From: JBJMQS01 sp045802605
GTDB lineage: Bacteria; Planctomycetota; Planctomycetia; Gemmatales; Gemmataceae
DNA: 64,000 bases
Assembly: GCA_045802605.1 (NCBI GenBank)
Contig: JBJMQS010000040.1
Coordinates: 22,210 to 86,209 of the forward strand
Direction: 5' to 3'
This document shows positions 51,880 through 59,789 of the stretch, in pieces. Under the pieces are notes generated by a model. That model saw only the letters and a list, made by a program, of their open reading frames with translations, ran no database searches and was not told the origin of the DNA. The first letter of the stretch is position 1, and each line of letters begins with the position of its first letter. The position numbers and the translations under genes were made by a program.

Positions 51880-52464
51880 TCAAGCCGACGCTGAGGCAGG
51901 TTCCATTTCGAGCTGCGAGCACATCCGGTCGATCAACTCTTCGAGATCGAACGGCTTGTGCAGGAAGTCGTCGGCTCCGGCGAGCTTCAATTCAGCGATC
52001 TTGTCTTCTTCAATCATGCCGGAGATGCAGAGAATGCGAACTTCTTCCATGGTCGCGTCAGCCCGGACTCGCTGGCAAACTTCTTTGCCGTTGATGTCGG
52101 GCAGCATGACGTCGAGCACGATGAGGTCAGGACGATATTCCTTGACCATCATGCCGGCATCGAAGCCGTTGGTGGCGATGCGGGTCTCGAAGCGGCCATC
52201 GTCTTCGAGCACCTTGTTGATCAGCTCGACCAACTCGACATCATCGTCCACGAGCAGCACTTTGCGCTTGCCGCTCTCGAGGGCATCGGTCGGGATGCCG
52301 TTGTCCTTCATGAATTTGTAGAGGGCCTCGCGCGGGATGCGGCGAAACCGCGAGCCCGGCACGCGGAAACCCTTGAGCTGCCCGTTGTCGAAGCAACGGA
52401 TAATGGTCTGTTGGCTGACCTTGCAGACTTTGGCTGCCTCGCCGGTCGTAAACACGGTCTTCAT
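51880..52464 (-). CDS. excisionase-type HTH fused to a receiver domain
   Basis: The 194-residue protein begins with a MerR/excisionase-like winged helix (TTGEAAKVCKVSQQTIIRCF ... about 5-55). A receiver domain follows (about 67-185) with acidic pair Asp73-Asp74, phosphoacceptor Asp118 (LIVLDVMLP), Ser148 and Lys170 (FLHKPFD). The HTH is at the N-terminus and the receiver at the C-terminus, opposite to the usual order. It should bind DNA under control of a histidine kinase, perhaps the HDOD kinase just downstream. The ATG at 52464 was chosen because upstream residues in this frame look untranslated. Confidence 0.85.
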   Translation of the reverse strand: MKTVFTTGEAAKVCKVSQQTIIRCFDNGQLKGFRVPGSRFRRIPREALYKFMKDNGIPTDALESGKRKVLLVDDDVELVELINKVLEDDGRFETRIATNGFDAGMMVKEYRPDLIVLDVMLPDINGKEVCQRVRADATMEEVRILCISGMIEEDKIAELKLAGADDFLHKPFDLEELIDRMCSQLEMEPASASA

Positions 52465-52870
52465 CCTGCATCCACCCTTTACCCGCCGTAGCGAGCGTAC
52501 AAGGGGATCTGACACCGCTTTGTCCCGAAGTGGGACCGGCGGGGTGCGATCGTCCCTGATAGTTCCGTGAAGCCCATTCCTTGGGTTGACCTCGGCGTTC
52601 GGGTTGGCAACCGGCAGGAAGGTGTCTTGCCGGGTTTGGAGCGCTAAAGGCAGCTCTCCGGAAGGCTTCTTTAACTTACCACCGCCCGCAATTGTAACTA
52701 CCTTGCCCGGTGTGTCAACGCGGATCAATTCCGCCCAACTCCAAGCAACGCGGTACTCTGCGGGAAGTTTGCCGCTACGTAGCCGGCCCGGTCGTACGGT
52801 TTGCCACCCGATTTTCTTCGCCTGCTTCACAGGAACGGACAGGTTTCCCAATCACCGTGTCCTGTGAAGA
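52465..52870. promoter_or_regulatory. 406-base leader between mnmG and the HTH-receiver gene
   Basis: No gene is visible. A hairpin with a 10-bp perfect outer stem (CTTCACAGGA 52825-52834, TCCTGTGAAG 52860-52869) lies just past the mnmG stop and may be its terminator. The rest, about 350 bases upstream of the HTH-receiver gene, is long for a leader and could hold a regulatory RNA. I see no match to a known riboswitch. Confidence 0.4.
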
Positions 52871-54811
52871 TTATCGGCTTACCCAATCGGGTTCTTTTGC
52901 GTTTCTTGCCAGGTCTTCGCCGTCTGCGGCAATTACCGGCGTATCGGCCGAACCAAGCGGGTTGTCCCCGCTGTCGCCTTTGCCCATAACCGATCCGCCA
53001 AGATAAAACAACAGCACTGCCAAGTCCCCCGGGGTGATGCCGCTGATGCGGCCCGCCTGCCCTAAGTTGGTCGGCCGTACCTGCGTGAACTTCTCCCGCG
53101 CTTCAATTCGCAACTGTGGAATGGCGAGATAGTCGAAGTGGGGCGGGATGGGCCGACCTTCGAGCCGGCGAAATCGATCGATCTGCTCGGCCTGCCGCTC
53201 AACGAAGCCGGCATACTTCGTTTCGATCATCACTTGCTCGATCGCCTCGCGCGGAGCGGGGACGCTTGCCAACTCTGGATAGATTGCGACGACATCGGCC
53301 CAAGTCGTCTCGGGCCGACGCATGCGAGTTTCCAAAGTTTGCCCGTCGACCCATTTGCCGCGAATCAACTCAGTCACTCGGGCGATTGCGTTTTCCTTCT
53401 CGGCCAAGCGGCTTGCGCGCCGGGTGTCGATAATTCCCACTCGCTGACCGAGGGGCGTGAGTCGGCGATCGGCATTGTCGTGCCGGAGAAGTAATCGATA
53501 CTCGGCCCGCGACGTGAACATCCGATAGGGTTCATCGACACCTTTGGTCACGAGATCATCGATCAATACGCCAATGTACGCTTGGCTGCGATCGAGAATC
53601 AGAGGCGGCTCGCCCTTCAATTTCAGAGCGGCGTTGATGCCGGCCATGAGACCCTGAGCGCCGGCTTCCTCGTAGCCGGTGGTTCCATTGATCTGGCCGG
53701 CGAAGTAAAGCCCGGCAACCGGCTTGGTTTCGAGCGTCGGGTGAAGTTGGGTGGGCGGGGCGTAGTCGTACTCGACCGCGTAGCCCCAGCGCATGACCTC
53801 TGCATTCTCCAGACCCGGGATGAGCCGTAGCATCGCCGCTTGCACATCCTTGGGCAAACTCGTGCTGATGCCGTTGCAGTAGTATTCGAGCGTGTTGCGT
53901 CCTTCGGGCTCCAAGAAAATCTGGTGCGTCTCACGCTGGGCGAAGCGCACCACTTTATCCTCGATCGACGGACAGTAGCGCGGGCCGCGGCTGCCAATCT
54001 GGCCGGTGTACATCGGCGCGCGATGCAAGTTGGCGCGGATGATCTCGTGCACTTCCGGCGTGGTGTGCGTGATGTGGCAATCGAGTTGCGAGTCCGTGAT
54101 TCGATCCGTCAGGAAGCTGAATGGCACAGGCTCGGCGTCGCCCGGCTGCGCTTCGCATTTGGAAAAATCAATCGTTCGGCCATTCAGCCGGCATGGCGTG
54201 CCGGTCTTGAAGCGGGCCAGCGTGAAGCCGAGTTCGGTGAGCGAATCGCTAATCGAATCGGCGGAGTTGTCGCCGGCCCGGCCGCCACGGGTTTTGGCTT
54301 CGCCAGTGTGCATGACCGCTTGCAGAAAGGTGCCGGTGGTCAGAATGACGGCCGACGCGCGATAGATCGTATCGCCGCGAGTAACGACGCCACGGATTTG
54401 TTTTGGGTTGGTTGTGTGGTCAACGAGCAGCCCTTCCGCCATCTCCTGGCGCAGCGTCAGGTTCGGCTGTGCTTCCACCATGTGCTTGACGGTGAACTGG
54501 TAGAGCTTTTTGTCGCATTGGGCTCGCGGCGAATGCATGGCCGGGCCTTTGCCTCGGTTGAGCATGCGAAACTGGATGCCGGCTTGGTCAGTGACTACGC
54601 CCATGAGACCGCCGAGGGCATCGATTTCTCGGACGATTTGCCCCTTCGCCACGCCGCCAATGGCGGGGTTGCAGCTCAGTTGCGCGACTGAGTCGGCGTT
54701 CATGGTCAGGAGAACGGTACGCAGCCCCAACTTGGCCGCGGCCATGGCGGCTTCGGTGCCTGCGTGGCCCGCACCGACGACAGCGACATCAAATTCGTAG
54801 GTCAGGGACAT
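52871..54811 (-). CDS. mnmG: tRNA uridine 5-carboxymethylaminomethyl modification enzyme
   Basis: The 646-residue FAD enzyme works with MnmE to modify the wobble uridine of certain tRNAs. The dinucleotide-binding start is VAVVGAGHAGTEAAM, followed by the QLSCNPAIGGVAKGQIVRE motif and NRGKGPAMHSPRAQ. The C-terminal helical domain has HFDYLAIPQLRIEAREKF and GRISGITPGDLAVLL. Length is typical. A short extra C-terminal tail follows. It is divergent from the phosphohexomutase gene. Confidence 0.97.
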   Translation of the reverse strand: MSLTYEFDVAVVGAGHAGTEAAMAAAKLGLRTVLLTMNADSVAQLSCNPAIGGVAKGQIVREIDALGGLMGVVTDQAGIQFRMLNRGKGPAMHSPRAQCDKKLYQFTVKHMVEAQPNLTLRQEMAEGLLVDHTTNPKQIRGVVTRGDTIYRASAVILTTGTFLQAVMHTGEAKTRGGRAGDNSADSISDSLTELGFTLARFKTGTPCRLNGRTIDFSKCEAQPGDAEPVPFSFLTDRITDSQLDCHITHTTPEVHEIIRANLHRAPMYTGQIGSRGPRYCPSIEDKVVRFAQRETHQIFLEPEGRNTLEYYCNGISTSLPKDVQAAMLRLIPGLENAEVMRWGYAVEYDYAPPTQLHPTLETKPVAGLYFAGQINGTTGYEEAGAQGLMAGINAALKLKGEPPLILDRSQAYIGVLIDDLVTKGVDEPYRMFTSRAEYRLLLRHDNADRRLTPLGQRVGIIDTRRASRLAEKENAIARVTELIRGKWVDGQTLETRMRRPETTWADVVAIYPELASVPAPREAIEQVMIETKYAGFVERQAEQIDRFRRLEGRPIPPHFDYLAIPQLRIEAREKFTQVRPTNLGQAGRISGITPGDLAVLLFYLGGSVMGKGDSGDNPLGSADTPVIAADGEDLARNAKEPDWVSR

Positions 54812-54836
54812 GATTCAGCCATGATAGCGGAAGTGA

Positions 54837-54923
54837 AGAGTTAACCGCAGAGACGCAGAGGACGCAGAGAAAAACCCGAGAATAGTTTTCTCAGTATTTC
54901 GCTGCGTCTCTGCGGTTAACTCT
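54837..54923. repeat. inverted repeat, CGCAGAGA family copy 6, between divergent starts
   Basis: AGAGTTAACCGCAGAGACGC (from 54837) is mirrored by GCGTCTCTGCGGTTAACTCT (to 54923); the inner part is less regular. The element lies between the divergent starts of mnmG and the phosphohexomutase, so it cannot be a simple 3' terminator. Confidence 0.85.
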
Positions 54924-54985
54924 TATGTCTTTGCTCCATTGTTGCCCCTGCATAGGTTGACCCTCACACACCAGGGATCACACCA

Positions 54986-56935
54986 ATGGATCTGATCGAC
55001 GCCACACGAGCCGGGTTCGCGGGAATTCAAGCCGAGCAATCACTCAAAGACCACGCAATCCGCTCGCTCTCGAATTGGCTCTCCGGTGCCGACTTCGTGG
55101 GCTATCGACCACAAATTGAGTGGATGATCAAGAGCCAGAAGTGGTCGGAATTGCTCGACGCCTTTTATCAGGTGATGCCATTCGGCACTGGCGGACGTCG
55201 CGGCGCGGTCGGCATCGGGCCTAACCGCATGAACGCCTGGACGCTCGGCGCCAGCGTTCAGGGCCATTGCGAATACTTAAAAGAAAAATTCCCCGGCAAC
55301 CGCGACCTGCGCGTCGTGCTCGCTTACGACGTTCGGCGGTTCCTCGACAAGCGCAAGATCTACAATCCCGATTTGCCCAATCCTGCGTTGGGTTTATCGA
55401 GTAAAGACTTTTGCCAGGAAGCGGCGCGCATCTATGTCGCCAACGGCATTCAAGTGCACATGCTGCCGCCCGATTCGACGCGCTTTTACGCCACACCCGA
55501 GTTATCGTTCGCAATCCGCCACTTGAATGCTCATGGCGGATTGAACATATCCGCGTCACACAATCCTCCGGATGACAACGGCGGCAAGTTCTACGACGAG
55601 CGCGGCGCGCAACCGGTGCCGCCAGACGATCAGATCATGAGCGATCTGGTGGAGCAGGTCAGCGAGATCCGCCAGATGCCATGGGCGGAGGCGCAGCGAT
55701 CCGGGAAGATTCACTTGCTCGGCGACGAAGTGCACCGCGGCTACATCGACCTGTGCCGCAAACAGAGCCTGGTACCCGCTCCGAAGTTCGATGAGTTCAA
55801 AGTGGTCTTCACACCGCTTCACGGCGTCGGCGGCATGACGGCCGGTGAAGTGCTCGAAGCGCAAGGCTTCCGGCCGATTCCGGTGCCGGAGCAAATGAAC
55901 CCGGATGGACAATTCACCAACGTCACCAAGTCGCCCAACCCGGAAGTGCCCGAATCGCTTGATCGTGCCGAGCGCGTGGCCCGCGAAAACAGAGCGGACT
56001 TGGTGCTCGCCACCGACCCCGACGCGGATCGACTCGGCGGCATGACGCCGGATGGTAAGGGTGGCTACCGCTTCCTCACCGGCAATGAAATCTCGTCCCT
56101 GTGCACCTGGTTCAAGCTGGATCAATTGACGCGGCAGGGGCGCATGCCACGCTCGCCGCTTGTGATTACGACGTTGGTCACGACGTCGATACTCACTCGC
56201 ATCGCCCGGCAATTCAGCGCGCAGGTCGTCAACAATCTCTTGGTCGGCTTCAAGAACATGGCCGAGGTGTTGCGGCAACTCGAAGAGAACGGCACCTACG
56301 AAGACGTGCGCGCCACGCCAGCGGATATGGTGATGGCCACGGAGGAGAGCCACGGCATTTTGGCGATGCCACAGTTGCGCGACAAAGATGCCGGGGCCGC
56401 GTGCTTGATGTTGGCGGAGGCGGCGCTCGAAGAAAAGCGCCATGGCCGGACGCTCTTTGATCGGCTCAACGATATCGCCCGTGACTTTGGTTACTTCCGC
56501 AACGAAGTCGCGAACATCAGCATGCCTGGAATCGAAGGCAAGGAACTCACCGCCAAGATGATGGATTCGCTGCGGAACAACCCGCCCAAATCCATTGGCG
56601 GGATGCCGGTCACGCATTTCGAGGACCTGCGGGATCCCAATGGCCGGATGGGCCCTATCAAAGGGGCCACCGACGCCGCGGGGCGGAATGTGGTGGTGTT
56701 TAACCTCGGCGAGTCGGCCAAGGTCGTATTGCGGCCAAGTGGCACCGAACCGAAGGCTAAGGCATACTTTGAAGTGGCTTCGGCACCGGCCAAGCGTGGA
56801 ACCTCGGCCGAAGAATGGGTGGAAATTTGCCGGGGCATTGACCAGAAAGTCCATGAAATAGGCGATGACTTTGTGCGATTGGCCCTGGCAACGGTTAATA
56901 TGAAGCCAGAAGGCCCCGTCAAAATGAGCCGGTAA
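54986..56935 (+). CDS. phosphohexomutase (phosphoglucomutase/phosphomannomutase family)
   Basis: The 649-residue enzyme has the alpha-phosphohexomutase signatures: Ser191 in ISASHNPPDDNGG (phosphoserine), the metal motif DPDADR (344-349), the sugar-binding EESHG and RPSGTEPK near the C-terminus. It interconverts hexose 1- and 6-phosphates. The length is nearer to long phosphomannomutase/glucomutase forms (550-650). The precise sugar is not readable. The start ATG at 54986 is preceded by a GGGATCA segment. It is divergent from mnmG. Confidence 0.9.
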   Translation: MDLIDATRAGFAGIQAEQSLKDHAIRSLSNWLSGADFVGYRPQIEWMIKSQKWSELLDAFYQVMPFGTGGRRGAVGIGPNRMNAWTLGASVQGHCEYLKEKFPGNRDLRVVLAYDVRRFLDKRKIYNPDLPNPALGLSSKDFCQEAARIYVANGIQVHMLPPDSTRFYATPELSFAIRHLNAHGGLNISASHNPPDDNGGKFYDERGAQPVPPDDQIMSDLVEQVSEIRQMPWAEAQRSGKIHLLGDEVHRGYIDLCRKQSLVPAPKFDEFKVVFTPLHGVGGMTAGEVLEAQGFRPIPVPEQMNPDGQFTNVTKSPNPEVPESLDRAERVARENRADLVLATDPDADRLGGMTPDGKGGYRFLTGNEISSLCTWFKLDQLTRQGRMPRSPLVITTLVTTSILTRIARQFSAQVVNNLLVGFKNMAEVLRQLEENGTYEDVRATPADMVMATEESHGILAMPQLRDKDAGAACLMLAEAALEEKRHGRTLFDRLNDIARDFGYFRNEVANISMPGIEGKELTAKMMDSLRNNPPKSIGGMPVTHFEDLRDPNGRMGPIKGATDAAGRNVVVFNLGESAKVVLRPSGTEPKAKAYFEVASAPAKRGTSAEEWVEICRGIDQKVHEIGDDFVRLALATVNMKPEGPVKMSR

Positions 56936-57026
56936 TTCCGCCTAAATTGCCCAGGCGAGCCGACTTCCGGCCAGGGGTTATAGCGCAAGGCAGCAGGATT
57001 CCGGCGTTCCAAAGCCGGGAGAAACC

Positions 57027-57569
57027 ATGTTCGGTAGCTGTGCCAGAACCGGCGGACCTTGGATCGCAATTGCGATTCTCGGCGTGATCGCGCCGGCGTC
57101 GCAGGCCGCCTGGCTCGGCTACAAGAACGAAACCAAGGCCCCGATGGTCGTGCAAACGACCGTCGTGGTCAACAACCAGATCGTTCGCGGCAAAGCCCAC
57201 GTTCTCTATCCCAACGAGATCGCCTGGGACAATATCCCCGCGCCCGGTTCCCGCCAAATCTCCATTTACGATCCCAAGGCCAACAACAAGCTCATTCATC
57301 AAGACACAATTACGATTGGAAACCTGGACATTTTCCTCAGTGCGCGGATGGAGACCCCAGCGCAGCAGCCCAATAAGCCGGCCCCGCAGCCGGTCATCAA
57401 GCTACTGCCGACTAAGGCCCCCGTGGCTCCTGGCGTTGTTCCGCCACCTCAACCAAAGGCGAACCCTGGCACCCAGCCGCCCCAGAAGGCCCCGGCTCAA
57501 CCCACCAAACCTGTCCAAGAGCAGCCAAAAACCACTCCGCAAACCGGCAATTCGACGGGCCAAAATTGA
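57027..57569 (+). CDS. secreted protein with Pro/Gln-rich tail, unknown
   Basis: The 180-residue product has a signal peptide (about 1-27, ending SQA). A small domain follows (WLGYKNETKAPMVVQ, about 29-106). The last 70 residues are rich in Pro, Gln, Ala and Lys and look disordered. GGGAGA precedes the ATG at 57027. The ferredoxin gene follows 69 bases downstream on the same strand. No family is recognised and no function is assigned. Confidence 0.7.
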   Translation: MFGSCARTGGPWIAIAILGVIAPASQAAWLGYKNETKAPMVVQTTVVVNNQIVRGKAHVLYPNEIAWDNIPAPGSRQISIYDPKANNKLIHQDTITIGNLDIFLSARMETPAQQPNKPAPQPVIKLLPTKAPVAPGVVPPPQPKANPGTQPPQKAPAQPTKPVQEQPKTTPQTGNSTGQN

Positions 57570-57638
57570 TTTCGACGGCCTTGGTTATGACGATATAATG
57601 GGGTGTACCAGAATCATTGCGTTGCAAGGTGATTATTA

Positions 57639-58055
57639 ATGGCTGCTCCGGCCCCTGCCAAACCAGCCGCGGCGAAACCGCGGAAGAAACTCCCGAAGGA
57701 ACTTGCGGTCATCGATGCCGACAACTGTACCGGCTGTGAAGCCTGTATCGAGGTCTGTCCGGTGGACTGCATTTACAAAGTGCCCGGCGAAGACCAGCCG
57801 AGCCTGCAATCGTTCTGCGATATTGATCTCGACCGTTGCATTGGTTGCAAGCTGTGCGAGCGCTGGTGCCCCTGGGACGCGATCGAGATGGTGAACACGC
57901 CCAAGGTGGCCGAAGCCGTCGCGGTGAAGGGCGGCCCGCCAAGCTACGTCGAGAAGAATTGGGATCGCTTGGTGGCGCAAGCCCAGGGTATTGTGGAAGC
58001 CGCTTGGGAGCAGGCCGCTGCCGCGCCGGCGAAGAAGCCCGCCGCCGCGCATTAG
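57639..58055 (+). CDS. 2[4Fe-4S] ferredoxin
   Basis: The 138-residue protein has an Ala/Lys/Pro-rich N-terminus. Two cluster motifs follow: CTGCEACIEVCP (about 30-41) and CIGCKLCERWCP (about 67-78), so it should bind two [4Fe-4S] clusters and carry electrons. A C-terminal Ala/Lys/Pro tail (about 125-138) is unusual. AAGGTGA precedes the ATG. A DUF3501-family gene follows, across a small palindromic region, on the same strand. Its redox partner is not identified. Confidence 0.92.
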   Translation: MAAPAPAKPAAAKPRKKLPKELAVIDADNCTGCEACIEVCPVDCIYKVPGEDQPSLQSFCDIDLDRCIGCKLCERWCPWDAIEMVNTPKVAEAVAVKGGPPSYVEKNWDRLVAQAQGIVEAAWEQAAAAPAKKPAAAH

Positions 58056-58076
58056 TACGATCCGCTTTCCTCCTTC

Positions 58077-58222
58077 GTTAGCCGGACGCGCAAGCTACGG
58101 GAAGCAGCGACTATGCCCCACTCGAGGGGTGCGGATTTTTGTGGTCCACCGTGAAACGCAAAAAAGCAGATTCCCCAATGGGGCTGGGTCGCTGGCTCCG
58201 CCAGCTTGCCCGTCCGGCTAAC
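58077..58222. repeat. inverted repeat between ferredoxin and DUF3501 genes
   Basis: GTTAGCCGGACGCGCAAGCT (58077-58096) and AGCTTGCCCGTCCGGCTAAC (58203-58222) pair with one mismatch over 20 bases, around a 106-base interior with further partial palindromes. It lies between codirectional genes. Confidence 0.65.
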
Positions 58223-58269
58223 GGGACGGTTTGACAAGTCAAATCTTGACCGCTGGGAGGGAGCCCGGC

Positions 58270-58839
58270 ATGAACCCTCTGACAATCGATGACTTGGTAC
58301 CGTTGGCCGAATTCACCGCGCGCCGCGCGGAGTTCTTCGACGCGCACCGCCGCTATCTCGATCGCTACCGTCGTGTCCGGCTCGGGCCCGACGTGTCGCT
58401 GATATTCGAAAACCGACAAACGATCTGGTTTAAGGTCCAAGAGATTCTTCGCATCGCTCGGCTGAGCGATCCGGTCCGCGTGCAGCGCGAACTCGATTGG
58501 TACAACGGACTCTTGCCGGGCCCGTTCTCTCTAAGAGCCTCACTCGTCATTGATGGCGAGAACGAAGAGTTAGTTGATGCCCCGGTTCGCTTCGCGATTG
58601 GCCGCGCGCAGATCGACGCGGCATTCGTCACTTCACGCCCCGAGGATTTGTGTGCCGGCGGGGCGCAGATGTTGGAGTTCGCGGTGCCGCCGGAGTTGCG
58701 AGCGCTGTTGCTTGATGGTGCCGTGTCCACATCGTGCGAGATCGCGGCCAAGGGATACAAGCATTCGACGCCACTGTCAGGTTCAGTGCGGCAAAGTCTC
58801 GCCGATGATTTGGTGACCTCAGAGCGTGACGCGGCGTAA
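58270..58839 (+). CDS. DUF3501 family protein
   Basis: The 189-residue protein begins MNPLTIDDLVPLAEF and contains FENRQTIWFKVQEILRIARL, the signature of DUF3501, whose members often stand near ferredoxin or rubrerythrin genes. A strong GGGAGGGA lies just before the ATG at 58270, which supports this start over the longer frame. A ferredoxin gene lies upstream. The fold and biochemical role are not known, so only the family is assigned. Confidence 0.8.
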   Translation: MNPLTIDDLVPLAEFTARRAEFFDAHRRYLDRYRRVRLGPDVSLIFENRQTIWFKVQEILRIARLSDPVRVQRELDWYNGLLPGPFSLRASLVIDGENEELVDAPVRFAIGRAQIDAAFVTSRPEDLCAGGAQMLEFAVPPELRALLLDGAVSTSCEIAAKGYKHSTPLSGSVRQSLADDLVTSERDAA

Positions 58840-58840
58840 A

Positions 58841-58906
58841 GTAGGTCCCGTCTGCCGGACGGGACCTTGAATCTCCAGAGGTCCGGCCCGGCAGGCCGGA
58901 CCTACT
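58841..58906. terminator. palindromic terminator between convergent DUF3501 and MBL genes
   Basis: AGTAGGTCC (from 58840) and GGACCTACT (to 58906) form an outer stem. Two inner palindromes, GGTCCCGTCTGCCGGACGGGA and GGTCCGGCCCGGCAGGCCGG, lie within. The right end overlaps the MBL stop (58905-58907). Confidence 0.6.
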
Positions 58907-59777
58907 AAATCCACAGTCGTACCCGATCCCGAATGGACGCGGGCAACTTCGCCGTGACGTACCCGCGCACTTCGTTCGGATGATATCGTGTGCTGAAATG
59001 CGAGCAGATAATCAATTCGTTCTTGAATCGCTCGGCCCGCTCGATGATGTCGTCCAAATGGATGTGGCCAAACTTGTGGATCTTTTCCCGGCGATGACCT
59101 GGGCGGATAAAGCTCAATTCGGTAATCAGGATCTTCGCCTCGAATGCCGGGGCAAAGCCGTCCAAGCCGGCCGGGCTGGTGTCACCGGTGTAGCAAACGA
59201 GCGGCGTGCGAACTTCGCGCGTCACGGCCGTTCCGCTGAGCCGCAAGTCGCGGATCTGGTCGCCGGGCAGGCCGGAATATTCATCCTTGAGCTTCATCCG
59301 TCGTTCGGAGATCAAGTAGCCCAGGCTCGGGATTGTGTGCGACGTCGCAAACGCAGTGAGCACATGCTCGCGCGAAAGGTCAACCTCTTGCAGGGGGTCC
59401 AAGCCGCGAAGTTCGCACACCATTCGGCCGCGATCGAGCCTTTGCATCACGGCGAGCAGTCGTCGCACGTCCTCAATCGCTGGCGACGGCAAGTAAATCG
59501 TCGGCGGCTCCATCTTCATCATGCGCCGGCGGGCGACATACGTCGGCAACGCGGCGACGTGATCGAGATGCGTATGCGAGATGAGCCAGGTCGGCGTACC
59601 CATGAAGTCCCACGGCTGCGCTCCTAAGTCGAAGCCGAGCTTCAACTCAGGAATGCGCCAGTAAGTTTGCACGGCCGCGCGAGAATAGCCCTCTACCGTT
59701 AGCCCAGCGTGGCGGTACGAGAGGATCGGCGCGTTGTCCACGGGCCGCAACGCGTCGGAAGGTTCTTCGATTTCCAT
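58905..59777 (-). CDS. MBL-fold hydrolase, RNase Z-like
   Basis: The 290-residue protein has the metallo-beta-lactamase motif HTHLDH (68-73), plus YTGDTSP and GHIHLDD and SHFSTRY, which together resemble the ribonuclease Z / ElaC layout. It should bind two zinc ions and hydrolyse a phosphodiester; tRNA 3' processing is a fair guess because the tRNA here lacks an encoded CCA. No flexible arm of tRNase Z was recognised. It lies 12 bases from the M16 peptidase gene on the same strand. Confidence 0.78.
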   Translation of the reverse strand: MEIEEPSDALRPVDNAPILSYRHAGLTVEGYSRAAVQTYWRIPELKLGFDLGAQPWDFMGTPTWLISHTHLDHVAALPTYVARRRMMKMEPPTIYLPSPAIEDVRRLLAVMQRLDRGRMVCELRGLDPLQEVDLSREHVLTAFATSHTIPSLGYLISERRMKLKDEYSGLPGDQIRDLRLSGTAVTREVRTPLVCYTGDTSPAGLDGFAPAFEAKILITELSFIRPGHRREKIHKFGHIHLDDIIERAERFKNELIICSHFSTRYHPNEVRGYVTAKLPASIRDRVRLWI

Positions 59778-59789
59778 GAGTCAGCTTAC

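Noticed and set aside
52700..52830. Cyclic di-GMP riboswitch-like GGCAAACC segment on the minus strand
   Set aside because: The conserved GAAA tetraloop region and the GGACGCAAAGCC core are absent, so the resemblance is limited to eight bases.
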